Shown in pieces: positions 1 to 11,239 of a DNA stretch of 64,000 nucleotides; within the stretch, counting starts at the first letter, position 1, and each line of letters starts with the position of its first letter. The stretch spans positions 7,843,501 through 7,907,500 of the forward strand of contig NC_046676.1 in the NCBI RefSeq assembly GCF_003369915.1, given 5' to 3'. Both the position numbers and the translations under genes were made by a program. The notes under the pieces were generated by a model. That model was not told the DNA's origin. It did no database searches and was given only the letters and a program-made list of their open reading frames with translations. The stretch comes from Drosophila miranda (lineage: Eukaryota > Arthropoda > Insecta > Diptera > Drosophilidae).

Positions 1-1276
1 CTCACACACTTACAGGCCACATTAAATGCATATACAATATTTTTGCAATAAAGATACAAATGTACTATAAACAGAAGTCAACGACGTCTCACTAAATACA
101 TGTGTCCTTATGTGCGTCTTGTGTGTGTACAATATACATATGTATGTATGTACATATATCTACGTATAGTAAGTAATACGCAATTGAGTTTGGCGTTCGT
201 GACGCTGCTTCTGCTGCTGCTGCTGGCGGAGCCATTGCCTCCACTCCCCCGAGTCCGCACTAATAACCGTAAAAAACAAACTGCTAAGCAAGGTCAATGC
301 ACCAAATGTTCTATGAGTTTGTACGCGTACGTCTGTATGTATATGTGCACACAATCGGACATTCCATTTCATTGCTAATATTATATATTCTTCACATGTA
401 CATATGTACATATGTACATGTATATTTCAAATTGCATTTGGAGTCCCTAACAAGATGTTCTAGATATGTTCTAGAAACGATGCTGGGTGATGATCAGGTC
501 AATCGGATTTTGATCACGTTTACCCCTACCATATCAAGTTTTTGATCAGCATTGAAGTGACGCTGCTATCATATGACACGAGTTTCGGTATCGGTCAGAG
601 TGCAGTATCATGATTGGTACTCTTAATCACCTACTATTCGTGTGTACTGCACACAAATGCATATAAAGAAAGACATACACTCTCGCATGTACATACGTAC
701 GTATTTCCTACACGACAAATGCAAGTGAGTCATCATTAAGGGAAGCGAATCGCGGGTACAACCGCCCCGTAAAAATATGCATGGGTGCAAAAAATAAATA
801 AAAGAAACTGCATTTCCACTGAATCCATGGATGGTAGCACTATCCATGTCTAGGGATACATCAGAAGGGTATTCGGTCATGATCGATACATACATACATA
901 CATATCGTCCGCTGAAACTAGTATTTCATCATAAGAGCACACAGCTGCATCCAGCCATGCATCAAAAGTTAAATAAATACCATGATATTGGTACGCATTC
1001 GTATACATATTCGGTTACTAATCTTGCTTAATTGTTCTGCCATATTTGTGTTTGTAAACAAAGAAATAATCGCAAGAGAAATAGAATCTAATCTACAGGA
1101 AATCTTATCAGTCAAACTTTTTGTTGACCTGTCCAGTCTGGAAAAATAATTAGCACACACAAGTAAAATACGAGTATAAATGTAGGCATTTTTCCCAAAA
1201 ATATCTGCAAAATTTTGTTAGGGCTTATCTATGTGAGTGTTCAGTTTCCCCATAAGAGCCGATAAGGAGTGCATCA
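1..1276. other. non-coding flank, nothing supported
   Basis: No convincing coding region. The stretch is AT-rich with many ATGTA/CATA microsatellite tracts. It probably contains intron sequence of the minus-strand gene whose first coding exon ends at 1277, since a good GTAAGT donor lies just below that position and the downstream exons would be beyond the left edge. A 28-bp perfect palindrome built of TACATA units is at 394-421. Confidence 0.5.
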
Positions 1277-1717
1277 TTAACTTACTTGAGTTGCATCTGA
1301 ATACGGGGTACTGGAATTGACAGGCACCCGTGCCGAACCAAATACCACATCGGCGTCGAGGACTATGACTGTCATTTTGGGAGTGCCCTGTGCTGGAGAT
1401 CTTTCGTTGTCCATGCTGGATCTGGATCTGGATCTGGATGTGGGTGTGGGGGGGTTCGGTGCAGCTGCAGCTGCAGCAACAGGCGAGGGCACAGGCACAG
1501 GCAGAGTCCCAGCCACAGCCGTCGTCGAATGAGTAATAGCTTGCTCGCTTTGTGTTTTACTTGTTGGTGTCCGTATCCGTTTCCGTATCGGTTGAGTTGG
1601 GGCTGGGTTTATTGGGGTGGTTGCAATACTAATAGCAGGCCCGTTGGTAAGCGAATCGGTATCCGTATCGGTGTTGGTGTTGGTATCAAGAGTTCCCTGA
1701 GTTGGCTCAGCTATCAT
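1277..1717 (-). CDS. probable first coding exon of an unrecognised low-complexity protein (partial gene)
   Basis: An open frame of about 146 codons reads leftwards from an ATG at 1717. It encodes Thr/Asp repeats, then Pro/Ala/Thr-rich sequence, an Arg/Ser stretch (SRSRSRSS) and a more ordinary segment near the C-terminal end (MTVIVLDADVVFGS). The frame runs into a strong donor (CAA|GTAAGT, exon end near 1277-1281), so the protein probably continues in exons left of the window. I recognise no domain. The composition suggests a disordered N-terminus of a regulatory protein. The opposite strand is also open, and the repeats (GGATCT, TCCGTATC) could make a chance ORF, so the call rests mainly on the donor site and on the non-repetitive tail. 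Confidence 0.4.
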   Translation of the reverse strand: MIAEPTQGTLDTNTNTDTDTDSLTNGPAISIATTPINPAPTQPIRKRIRTPTSKTQSEQAITHSTTAVAGTLPVPVPSPVAAAAAAPNPPTPTSRSRSRSSMDNERSPAQGTPKMTVIVLDADVVFGSARVPVNSSTPYSDATQVS

Positions 1718-4700
1718 CTTTCTACTTGTATCTCAAATTTGCAGCGTGTGGGGCGCTGTGTTAGTGGGGTGCATCGCACAGTTAGTTTTCCGAGTGCGTT
1801 CGTCTAGATCTGCAGCAGCATTCGCAGTAGTAGATACACATTTGTGGGTCTGGCTGGCAGTGGTATTGGTATTGGTTTTGGTTTTGGATTGGTTTGTTTG
1901 TGTGCACTCGTCGTAGCTGTAGATGTAGATGTTGATGTAGCTGGAACTGTATAGCTGGTGATAAGGCTCGGCTCTTCCAATTTTATCGGGTATTATTAAA
2001 TAGAGCGGTTAGCATTTTAACCGCACATTACCCTGTGCTGTGCATGTTTATGCATGTAACTTATGTACGATTATGTATTCGTAGTCGCCTGCCCGATCGT
2101 GCTGTTTCATTTAACAATATACTCGCGCACACACAGATACTTTGCTCTGTCTTCTTTGATTGTGAATGTGAATGTGTGTGCTCAAGGTGAAACTGGTTCC
2201 TCGTTATTTATTTATTTTTTGTTTTGTGTTTGCAATATTCCAAGACTCACGTTCGCTTCGCGTTGCGTCTGTGCAATGGATTTATACTTATGTTCATATG
2301 TATATATGCTTATACGTATATGTATATGTATATCTTTAGTTTTTTATGCACACTCTCAGCTGAGCATTATATTAATTTATACATAAATGCACTGTATTTA
2401 ATAGATTGGATTGAATTGGTTACCAAACACACACACACACACACAAACACACACTTGTGAAATGTTAGTTTTACGTACTGCAGTTTTGTTGAATTTTATT
2501 TTGGATATTCCTCAATGTTATCACGTTATCGTAGAATTTTCTCACAACTTCCAAGTGCAATGGGAGACTAATTGCGTATAAGTATCTCGGGTACTAAACG
2601 GGGTTTGGTTTATTTTATTCTAATGTTTTTTGTTTCAATCACAATCACACGTTCCTGTTATTGTTACAAGATTCAGTTCTCCTCAACTGAGCTGAGCTGC
2701 AGTTGAACTGCGTGATAGTCGGGCTAATCGCGGTCTGGTACTGTGCGCTGTGTAACTGTGTTATTATTTGGTGTCTCGGCTCACTACGGCTACGGTTAGT
2801 GCTGCTGGGTGGTTAGGGGACGGGACGACGGAACAGGCGAACGACAGTGTCGCGACAGCCAGGGCATTTCTTGTCCTGGTCAAAACATCGGCAGCAGCAA
2901 ATAAGCCAGTCAGTACTGCGCCCGCACAAGACATCCAGCGCGACGAAGATACGAGTTCAAATGAAGCAAACGAACGACCCGAGTAAATAAACTACGCAAA
3001 AGATTTTACGTTTTTACTTTTTTGTACATATACTTATTATTTTTTGTTGTACTTATTTCTTATGCGCTCTGCTACATGCACGGTGAATATATGTAAATAT
3101 ATATGAATATATGTGCATACATATATGTATGGCGCATATATATGTATTATATTTTGTCCCCGACAACGGCGTCTTGATCACTCACAGCTGTTCGGTTCGA
3201 ATGAACTGACTGCAAAGTTTACGACTTGAATCCCTCGCATACGAACACACAAAGTACACACACACACACACACTGTTTGCGAGCTGTGCATTTATTTTGC
3301 TAAGCAGTGAAGAGGGATAGAGCGAGAGCGAGAGCGAGAGAGCAGGTTGTGTATTCTTGTTTGTGTTTGTGCCCAATGACTCTCTCAACCAGACTTTTTT
3401 CCTCGACCAGCCAGTGACGCATCGAAGTTGATTTGGGGCTCCAAAAACATTTTCCATATATTTTTGTGGCCACAGATATAGTATTTAAGCATATTAATGC
3501 TAAATAGTTATTGTACTTTGTTATACTGGGCAGGTGTCCCTAAATGAACTCTCCAAATTATTGAAAATCAAAACTGCGTCTGATTAATCAGAACAAACGA
3601 CCAACCCTCGATTCGGTCCTGTTGTTGACTCTCAACTGTTGCACCTAGCTGGTGTGAGTAACATGTGGGAGAGAGAGTGTGTGTGTGTATGTATGGAACG
3701 CGTATGAATCAGCTGTTTCGGTGTGTATTAATCATATGGCACACATAGATACATACATACACATCCAAAGATGTATACTCACAAAAAGCGAGAATACTGG
3801 CTGCGTACATATGCATGTAAAATCTGAATAATACGTATTATAAATCCATATATATGTATGTATAATAATGTATCTAATCGCATATATAGTATGTCCATAT
3901 ATTGATGTGGTTATATATGCATATACATATATGCAATTCAAGTTAATTATTAATGCACATAGATATATTTATATGCATATTTTCTTCAAAACGATCTAAG
4001 TACATATATACATATACATATATGTACATACATACATATACATATGGATACACATATGCTTGCATATGTGAATATGTATGCATCTATATCCCAGAATGAC
4101 GCAGCGGAACAAGCACTTGCATTTTTTTACAGTTGCAGGTTTATACCTGCATTTTATACATAAAAAAAAAAAATACCATAATATTTGGTGTTTAATCGTG
4201 TTTGGACACGCGTGATTAATTTTTTGATCATATCGCGGATCAAGACACTTTTTTTTGTAAATTTCGTCAAAGATGTATTTTTAGGGTACATTTCTAAATA
4301 GTTTAGTTTTTAAAAATTTTGCACGTCATAAAAAAAGATGATGCTTAAAATGGTTTCGAAATTCAAATTCATTTTGTTATTCTGCACACTTGATCACCTA
4401 TGCCCATCCTTATAATGTGATAAATGCATCTATATGTGTGCATGCTTATATATAATTATTTCTCTTCCTGTATCATATATTCTCATATAAATCCTCATCT
4501 GCTTAACCAGACTTCAAGTTAAGGCAGGTAGACTTTTTTTTTGATTTGGTCGCTTGTTATTAATAATAACAAATAACACTATACGAAAACATTATGTACT
4601 GTAATTATTAAAACCACGCAGTTAGACCAGATATAAAAATCTTATCGAAAGTTTGTTTTTTATCTAGTTTTGCTTCGCCGAAAATATACTTTAAAAGTAT

Positions 4701-6156
4701 AATTTGGCTTGATTTTGCCTTGGTTAACATCGTCTCGTTATCTTGCACTTTAGATTGGACTTGAATTCCGGTGCAATACGATCATAAAATGGATTTCATG
4801 AAACAGCTGTTCATAACCTCAAAAATCAGAATCAGTTCTGTTATATGTTCGGTACAGGTATTACAAATAAATTAACAACATTTTTCAACATAGATATTAT
4901 CCGATTAGCACGAAGCTGTTTGAACTGGTCGAATTTGTTGGGTGTACAATTTGTTCATTGTGAAAAATTATGGAACTATCGATAACCGAACTTGAAGCGG
5001 GTAATAGGCTCTGCACACTGAGCCCATCCCGGGGGAACGGTGGGATTTTTTTATGGATGTGAAACTCCTATTCACACTGGCACCATCCACAATGAGGCAA
5101 CAATGAGTCCTTGTAAATTGTGTAAATTAGCCGTTGCAAAGGTCAACCCCATATTCAGGTGGAGCAGATTCAGAATATTGTTCGGCGATAATTGGATACC
5201 TCAGAATTTAGTTAGTCAGCATTATTCAAGGGAATATCAAAATTGAGCAATAGGAACGATTACTGCCTTACGTTTTTTGTTGTTGAAAGGGGTTGTTTGA
5301 AAGGGGTTACCTTTCGCTAAAACCTTTTTTTAGGCAAAATCCAATAAAAGTAAGTATTTCAAACAATCCAGTCAAGTAGAAAATAGGTTCATTTGATAAA
5401 ATTATGGTTTCCAATCTTTGGCGGAGAACAAAGGTATTTTAAGACGGCATGGAGCTACATAAAGAATTTACAATCGGTAATATTTACCGCCATTTACCTC
5501 AAGTGGTTGAACTATTTAAATAGAGGGGGCTTAAGTGGGCTAAGTTCGGTTTTTCATCGTACGAGACGATATATTGTTGTTGAGAAACCAAAATTGAGGT
5601 AAAAACAATCCAATTCAAATATTTAAAAAAAGCCAGTCAAGTAGAAAATAGATTCATTAATTGGATCAAATTATGTGGGCATGGCTGAAAGATCTAACTA
5701 TTTAGTAATATTCGACGGAATATCAAAAACGAGGAATGTGTATAATAAAAATTGAATTCGTCAGTATATTTACGGTATATTTTGGCATATTTCTGAGGGT
5801 CGGACGGAATATCTTGGCGATAAATCCGCGGTCACACTACTATGCAATTATTCTTGAGTAAAACGTGTAAAATTATTAATATTTTCGTAACTGGACAACA
5901 TATTTCATTGTGTATATGCAAAAACAACGCAGTGCAAGGCTACAATTGTTTTAAAATCTTCCCGAAAAGAAACTGATGCAAAATATACGTAACATTTCAC
6001 AACTTAGATGCATGATTTCATTCCATATTCCAATCTAATCATGGATAAATCTGCCTCAAATTAAAGTTGGCTTTGTACAATGCCACCCAAAACAAAACAC
6101 AAGAAAATGGCTTTTCAAAAGGAATTCCACACGCAGAGTTGTGTTTTGAAGAATAT
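1718..6156. other. long intergenic or 5' UTR region rich in microsatellites
   Basis: No supported gene. Visible features are a CA run near 2427-2452, another ACAC run near 3257-3274, TATA/CATA-rich stretches at 3060-3150 and 3720-4090, and GA-rich sequence at 3320-3345. A degenerate interspersed repeat lies at about 5200-5835 and is listed separately. Parts of 1718-3000 may be promoter or 5' UTR of the minus-strand gene starting at 1717, but no clear core promoter was seen. Confidence 0.5.
5200..5835 (-). repeat. interspersed repeat, family R1 (DINE-1-like, tentative)
   Basis: This stretch resembles, in reverse complement, sequence at 10620-11239, 14420-15290 and 23415-24240. Shared landmarks are the segment around TTAGTTAGTCAGCATTATTC, the phrase CAGTCAAGTAGAAAATAG(G/A)TTCATT, a motif with ATTTAAATAGAGGGGGCTTA, and an end with TATTTTGGCATATTTCTGAGGG. 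There is no coding capacity. The abundance and short length fit the non-autonomous DINE-1/ISY class common in Drosophila, but the family name is inference. Confidence 0.5.
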
Positions 6157-7126
6157 ATGTCGAAATTTCACACCCTTATGGGAACGTTGCTTGACTATTT
6201 CCTTCTCTTTGTTCTTCGAATGATTGGAAACATGAGCTCCCCAATATACGAGCACTATCGATGCGCGCCGTCGCGCCAGCATGCTGGATCATTGTGGACA
6301 CCTAACAATATGCAGGAATCAGAGCCAGCGCCTTCGCTTGAACAGCGAACGGGTACGGAGAACCTGCTCTTGGATTCACTGGAGCCAGAACCTTTGGCCA
6401 ACATGTTCAATTCTATCCAATTAATGGCGATTAATGTTGTCAACCAAATGCAAACGGTCTTGCAGAAACGAGTGACGTCGAAGGTGTCAACAAACGCTGC
6501 AATGCCCGGGCTCGATGCGTTTCATCAATGCGAACCGTCGTCTTGTTACTTTTTTATCGATCTGCGAAACACTACAAACCGCTTTAAGGACTCTCAGGAA
6601 GAATTTGGCAATAGCACTAGTCATCTATCCAACGACAAGAACAATAATGCTGATGACACGGCTGGTTCATCTGCTAAGATGTCTATGCAGCGGCAGAGGA
6701 GTATTTCGGAATGCAGCGATAATAGTTTTGATATTTGCTTCGAGGACGATGACGAAAGTAGCGTGCAACACACAGCATGCAGCGATGATGATGAGGATTA
6801 CGAACAGTCTGAGGTGTGTGAGTGCAGCAACGACAGCTCTACAACAAACAAAAAGGTATGGATAGAATTCTTCATAAATATAAATGCTCTTGATCCTCAT
6901 ACTTGTGTCTTAATAGGTGCGTTTCAACTTGAAGCCCGAAGTACATGTTATGCTCGCCTGGGACTTTGCTTATCGGGCAGCGCGGAAGAGCGAGTGGCAA
7001 GTGATGGCTCGGGATCGTTTCCGATTCCAGCAGAGGATTCATCGTGTAGCTCCAATTCTAAATCCCATCCTGACTCCAAATCACAGAGAACAAGTCTACA
7101 AGGCTCGATTCCGCAATGTAGAATAA
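6157..7126 (+). CDS. PPP1R15: PPP1R15/GADD34-type regulatory subunit of protein phosphatase 1
   Basis: Two exons, 6157-6855 and 6917-7126, with a 61-nt intron (AAAAAG|gtatgg...ttaatag|GTGCG), give about 302 residues. The splice creates KKVRFNLKP at residues 232-240, a typical RVxF PP1-docking motif. It is followed by W(Q)VMARDRFRFQQRI, which matches the conserved C-terminal segment of GADD34/CReP proteins. In that family the protein recruits PP1 to dephosphorylate eIF2-alpha and restore translation after stress. The N-terminus has a hydrophobic stretch (LLDYFLLFVLRMIG), suiting membrane association known for the family; the middle is acidic and Ser-rich. The frame is open upstream to 6067 without an ATG, so I chose the first in-frame ATG at 6157. 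It ends about 600 bp from the convergent end of morula. Confidence 0.85.
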
Positions 7127-7723
7127 TTCGTTTTATAATTTGTATTCATACCTGAATTATTCGTTGATGTAAATATTACAATTTAGCCAGATTACGATTA
7201 CGACCTGTATTAAGCACACTGTTTGAGTAATCAATGTAACCGCTGAGTTTGTGATTGACCTTTTCCAAGCCAAAAAATATTCAACCTGTAATGGCTAGCA
7301 CGTAAACGAAATTTCATTTTGCTTTTCCGCTAATATTTAGTACCATAAGGAAATTGGATTTGTTGATAGAGGGATAAGATAATATTAAACTGCTAAATAA
7401 AATAAGTTTTAGATGTATTTTATATAGCGTTACTGTGTCTGGAAACCAAAAGGTGCACCCTTTCATATACATATATTACATAAATAACCCAAAACCATTA
7501 ACTAACAAAGCCAAAAGTTATATATTTCAAAAAGTAACGACTTCATTTTGAGCGGAGTGACTCTTCATATAAGAGAACACTTGAAAAACAGTCTGATAAG
7601 GTGCGATTACGGTTTGATAAGAGAACCGATTCTTCTAACGTTGAATTTCATAAATTTTATCATTTGTATGAACCGATTTCTTCATTCATGTGCGTACTAT
7701 TCATTATTCAATACGCTCCCAAT
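7127..7723. other. intergenic region between convergent genes; left breakpoint of tandem duplication
   Basis: This stretch holds the 3' flanks of the PPP1R15 and morula genes. From 7356 onward the sequence recurs from 11240, so the left duplication breakpoint is here, inside unremarkable AT-rich DNA. No gene is supported. Confidence 0.7.
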
Positions 7724-10584
7724 TTACTTGGCCAATTGATAAACTCCACCAGAAAATAGAAGCTTATGTTCTCTAACTTTACGCTGCAGGAAGTGTTTAA
7801 GCTCGTCTTGAGTAAACTCCACGCCTCCACTATGCGAGGCAAAGAGTTTTAGCATCTGATGGATTCGATCGATGGGCATGGAATCGAGGTTGGTGAGCAT
7901 GCCCACAATATAGGACCAAAATACCTAAAGTGATTTCCAATTAAATAATCTGTTTGAATAGAGTCTGAGCTGCACTTACTTGAAGTTCCTCCTCCCTTTG
8001 ATCGCTGGCAGATGCCATGGCCGACTCCAAATCTTCTTCGTCGGCCTCGGCAAGACTCATTTCCTCAAACTGTGACTTTTCAGTTTCCTTTTCTAGAAGT
8101 GTAAATAGTCCCGGGGAAGATTCTGAAATCAAACCATGATTTTGCCAAAAACTTATCCGACGCCTGAGCGCTGATGCAGGAACTTTTGTGATTGAACTAA
8201 GTTCCTCAATGGTCCATTCACCTGTTGAGATTGATTTTTTTAAAATTGATTTCTGATTTCTGAGTTCTTTTCAATGGCATAGTCCTTACTCTTGTTCTGG
8301 AAATGGTATATGATCACGGCCAGCGTTGGGCTCACCACCATGTCCATTGTTCGGTCTCCGATTTCAATAACAATATTGACGCGACCTGTTACCGTACGCC
8401 AGTTGAGAGTACGGTTCCCCTTATACCCCTCATAGGCCTTGGTATACTTTTTGAACTCATTCTCGATTTCCTCTGGCAACTGAAGACTCTCCTTGTTAAA
8501 GGATGGCCAAAACTGTGCAGATATAATGAGCGAAGAGATGTCAAACATCTGATCTAAAATAGCAGTAGTAATAATGTTAATACATCTGATTACCTTCGAT
8601 TGATTGATTGGATGCTACTCACTTTCATTGATATTTCCATCGCCGTGAATGTGCGCGTTGATTCGCTTTGAATCGGTTACGTCCTTCAACATCACCTCGC
8701 AGCTGTGCAAAAGCGATTCCCCAAAGCGAATTTTTAACAGTTCTAGATTTCGAATTTCCTTTTCTGAATTAAAATCGAGGTGTGCGAGCAGTCTGTCTGC
8801 CATCAAATTGCGATATTCGGTCATAAATAGCTCTTTGCTTCCATATATATCAACCACCATTGATATGATATCAGCGGATCGCATTATCTTTGAGTTGTTG
8901 TATTTCATGAGATTAGCATCGATTCCAAATGGATCCGGTTCCCAGTTCTCCCAATTGCTGAACTCGTCGGGGCCAGACTCCTTGCCATCTTTGATTGACT
9001 GCCCTTTGGCCAATTCTTCGGACAAGTCGGTTGGTCCCTCTTCTGTAAGTGCTGTTACAACGCGTCGAACTGTGTCGCTGCGTTTACGCAGATAATCTTT
9101 GATTGGGGCAGTAACCATCTCCAAAATTACCCCAGATTGGTCCAGATGACGAATTGCTTTTATGGCGGCTACGTATCCAGTTAATATATCCATCGTATTA
9201 ACCCCAGGATGCAGAATTCTGGTTTCCAACGAGCTTCTCAGTGACTCCGTTAAGTAGACTCGCATATCAATTTTCTCCATACAAATCTTCAAGTCATCTA
9301 TGGCTGGTATTGAATCTGGATAGTCTACGGTACAAATTTACATGGTTTTATGTGTAAAGATAGGAAAGGAATGAATATATAATAAACATATAAACCTACC
9401 AATTATAATACTGAAGAATTGGCCAATAACGCTCTGGGCAAACGTTTCGTACATATAATACGTGAGTTTGACTTTAAAGGATTGAACAGATGAGGGAACT
9501 TCCAGTTCCTTGGCACTATCTTTGTTTTGCCAATCTGTGAAAATGCTCTTCAACCATGTCATTATAACATCTGCCAGCCACTGTAAAGGATATCCTACAG
9601 TTAGCACAAGTTAGTCTCCTAATGGAGGACTGCATGGCCTACCTTTTCCAGTTGCTTGAGGTGACTTCTATCAAAAATACCCTGGCACGTGTCGTTTATA
9701 TGCTCTTTGATTTTGAGCTTTATGAGGGATGTTAAAGCACTGCCAGTCAAACGATCTATTAAGTTCATCTCAAACAATTTCATATTGGTTTTGTTCACCA
9801 TTTCAGTAAGTCGCAGACAGCAGCACTGCTCTACGTCGAAATTGCAGCCGACGCATAACAGTTCGTCGAATACCTCCGAGTCTACAAATTATAAATCATA
9901 AGCCTGCAAAGTAAATTATTATCCATAATTTTGTATGTACGTACCGGCTGTTGTTAAAGCAAGATGCGATGCTTTGGTGTAGAGTTTGAAATGAACCCAA
10001 TAGAAGGCTCCCACAACCACACTGAATGCTGGTGGCAACTGGGACAACAACGAATCACGTAGGTAGGATTTGATGGAATCTTCGTGCAATAATTTCGCAG
10101 AGCTTTGGCCTGAACTAATTTCCGGGTTCATAAGACGTGCAAGTCGGGGTTTAACTTGCATTAAAATGTTAAAGCTATGATACAGCTCGTTAATAGCATC
10201 AATGAACTGGGTAAACAATTTGTTCTTATCCGGAAGTGATTCTATGACTAGCGCTTGGTCTTGTATGCATGTTTGCAGATCTGTTGGTAAGCTGTCTCCT
10301 TGAAAATGCTTCCAGAATTTGGGCGCAAGTACATTTCGAATCACCGACTGAATTTCTAGATCCAAAATTGCCGCAAATGTGTCAATGTTGCCCAATTCCT
10401 GTAGGTGCCGGCGAACATTCTCGTACACCGCTTCTTCAACCGGCTGAGAAGGTCCAGGGCTCTGTGAAAATGTGTTATGCTAATAATAAAAATATCCATG
10501 CTATCAATAAACAAAACCTACCCCACCACCCAGAACTGGAAATATTTTCAGCACGTCCAGCCACAAAACATCAAAGTCGCACAT
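7724..10584 (-). CDS. mr: Morula, APC2 subunit of the anaphase-promoting complex (intact copy)
   Basis: Eight exons by splice signals: 10522-10584, 9945-10461, 9643-9881, 9400-9580, 8623-9324, 8290-8553, 7980-8221 and 7724-7924. They sum to 2409 nt, or 802 residues. APC2 is the cullin-homology subunit of the APC/C ubiquitin ligase; with APC11 it forms the catalytic core that drives anaphase and mitotic exit. The cullin-type segment (RNLMADRLLAHLDF, LELLKIRFGE) lies in exon 5. A cullin C-terminal beta region (FWPSF, RTLNWR) is in exon 6. The winged-helix end includes TNLDSMPIDRIHQMLKLF and the C-terminus GVYQLAK. All frames join without a break. The start is MCDFDVLWLDVL in exon 1. The upstream DNA is a duplicated segment containing an interspersed repeat. 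Confidence 0.95.
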
Positions 10585-11239
10585 CTTATTCTATTAAAAA
10601 ATGAAAACAATAATTTGCAGACCAGGTGAAAAATCGAACTTAGCACACTAAGTCCCCCTCTATTTAAACAGTTTAACTACTTGAGGTAAATGACGGTAAA
10701 AAATTACCGATTGTAAATTTTTCTTGTAGATCCATGCCATCTTTCCTCTGAACTTAAAAAAAACACGATACTGCGCTAAAAATATTCAATTTTCATTATT
10801 TATTCGGTGAAATATGAAAGTACCTCTTGGTCTACAATGGGTTAATCGTTCTCCGTCAAGGATTGGAAACCTGATGTTCGATTTGATTTAGTAGGCCTTT
10901 CATAACTGAAAACAAAATTTTTTCCGATTGATAGATCAATTTTCTACAAGATTTGCTAATTTTAACTACTCCATTTTATTTCATTTTTCTAAAAAAAGTG
11001 TTTTATCGAAAAAGGTTAAACAAATAACACATAAGTGAGTAATCGTTCGTATTGCTCAATTTTTATATTCCGTTGAATAATGCTGGCTAACTAAGACTCT
11101 CAGCTCTACCCACATAATTGTATGACATTGATAAATACATTTTATACAAGACTAACTGCTTTTAAGTACTCCCTTTTATATTAAAATAGTTATACAAAAA
11201 ATAGTGGCAACGGAATTTGAAATCACCTCGGTGAAGAGA
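10585..11239. repeat. 5' flank of morula copy 1 made of interspersed repeat R1
   Basis: Between the start codon of morula copy 1 and the duplication junction lies R1 repeat sequence from about 10620, related to 5200-5835 (inverted) and 23415-24240. Landmarks are CCCCCTCTATTTAAAC, GCCCACATAATT-like and TATTCCGTTGAATAATGCTGGCTAACTAA-type segments. It is cut off at 11239 by the junction. Copy 1 must therefore use promoter elements inside this short stretch, or read-through from beyond. Confidence 0.6.

Larger units (their letters stand above)
7356..11239. repeat. tandem duplication unit, copy 1 (3884 bp) containing intact morula
   Basis: This is the left unit of a direct head-to-tail duplication. 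Sequence from 7356 matches sequence from 11240 almost base for base over the whole gene plus about 650 bp of upstream DNA. The unit is 3884 bp against 3802 bp for copy 2. Two indels explain the 82-bp difference: a net 69 bp in exon 5 and 13 bp in an intron. Scattered substitutions (for example near 8226, 8274, 8530, 9549, 9945) number only about a dozen by eye. The junction carries GGAT, present at both original ends. Confidence 0.95.

Noticed and set aside
2063-2460. Two overlapping open frames with hydrophobic and Tyr/Ile-rich sequence
   Set aside because: They are produced by TATA/CATA microsatellites. No domain, no splice context.
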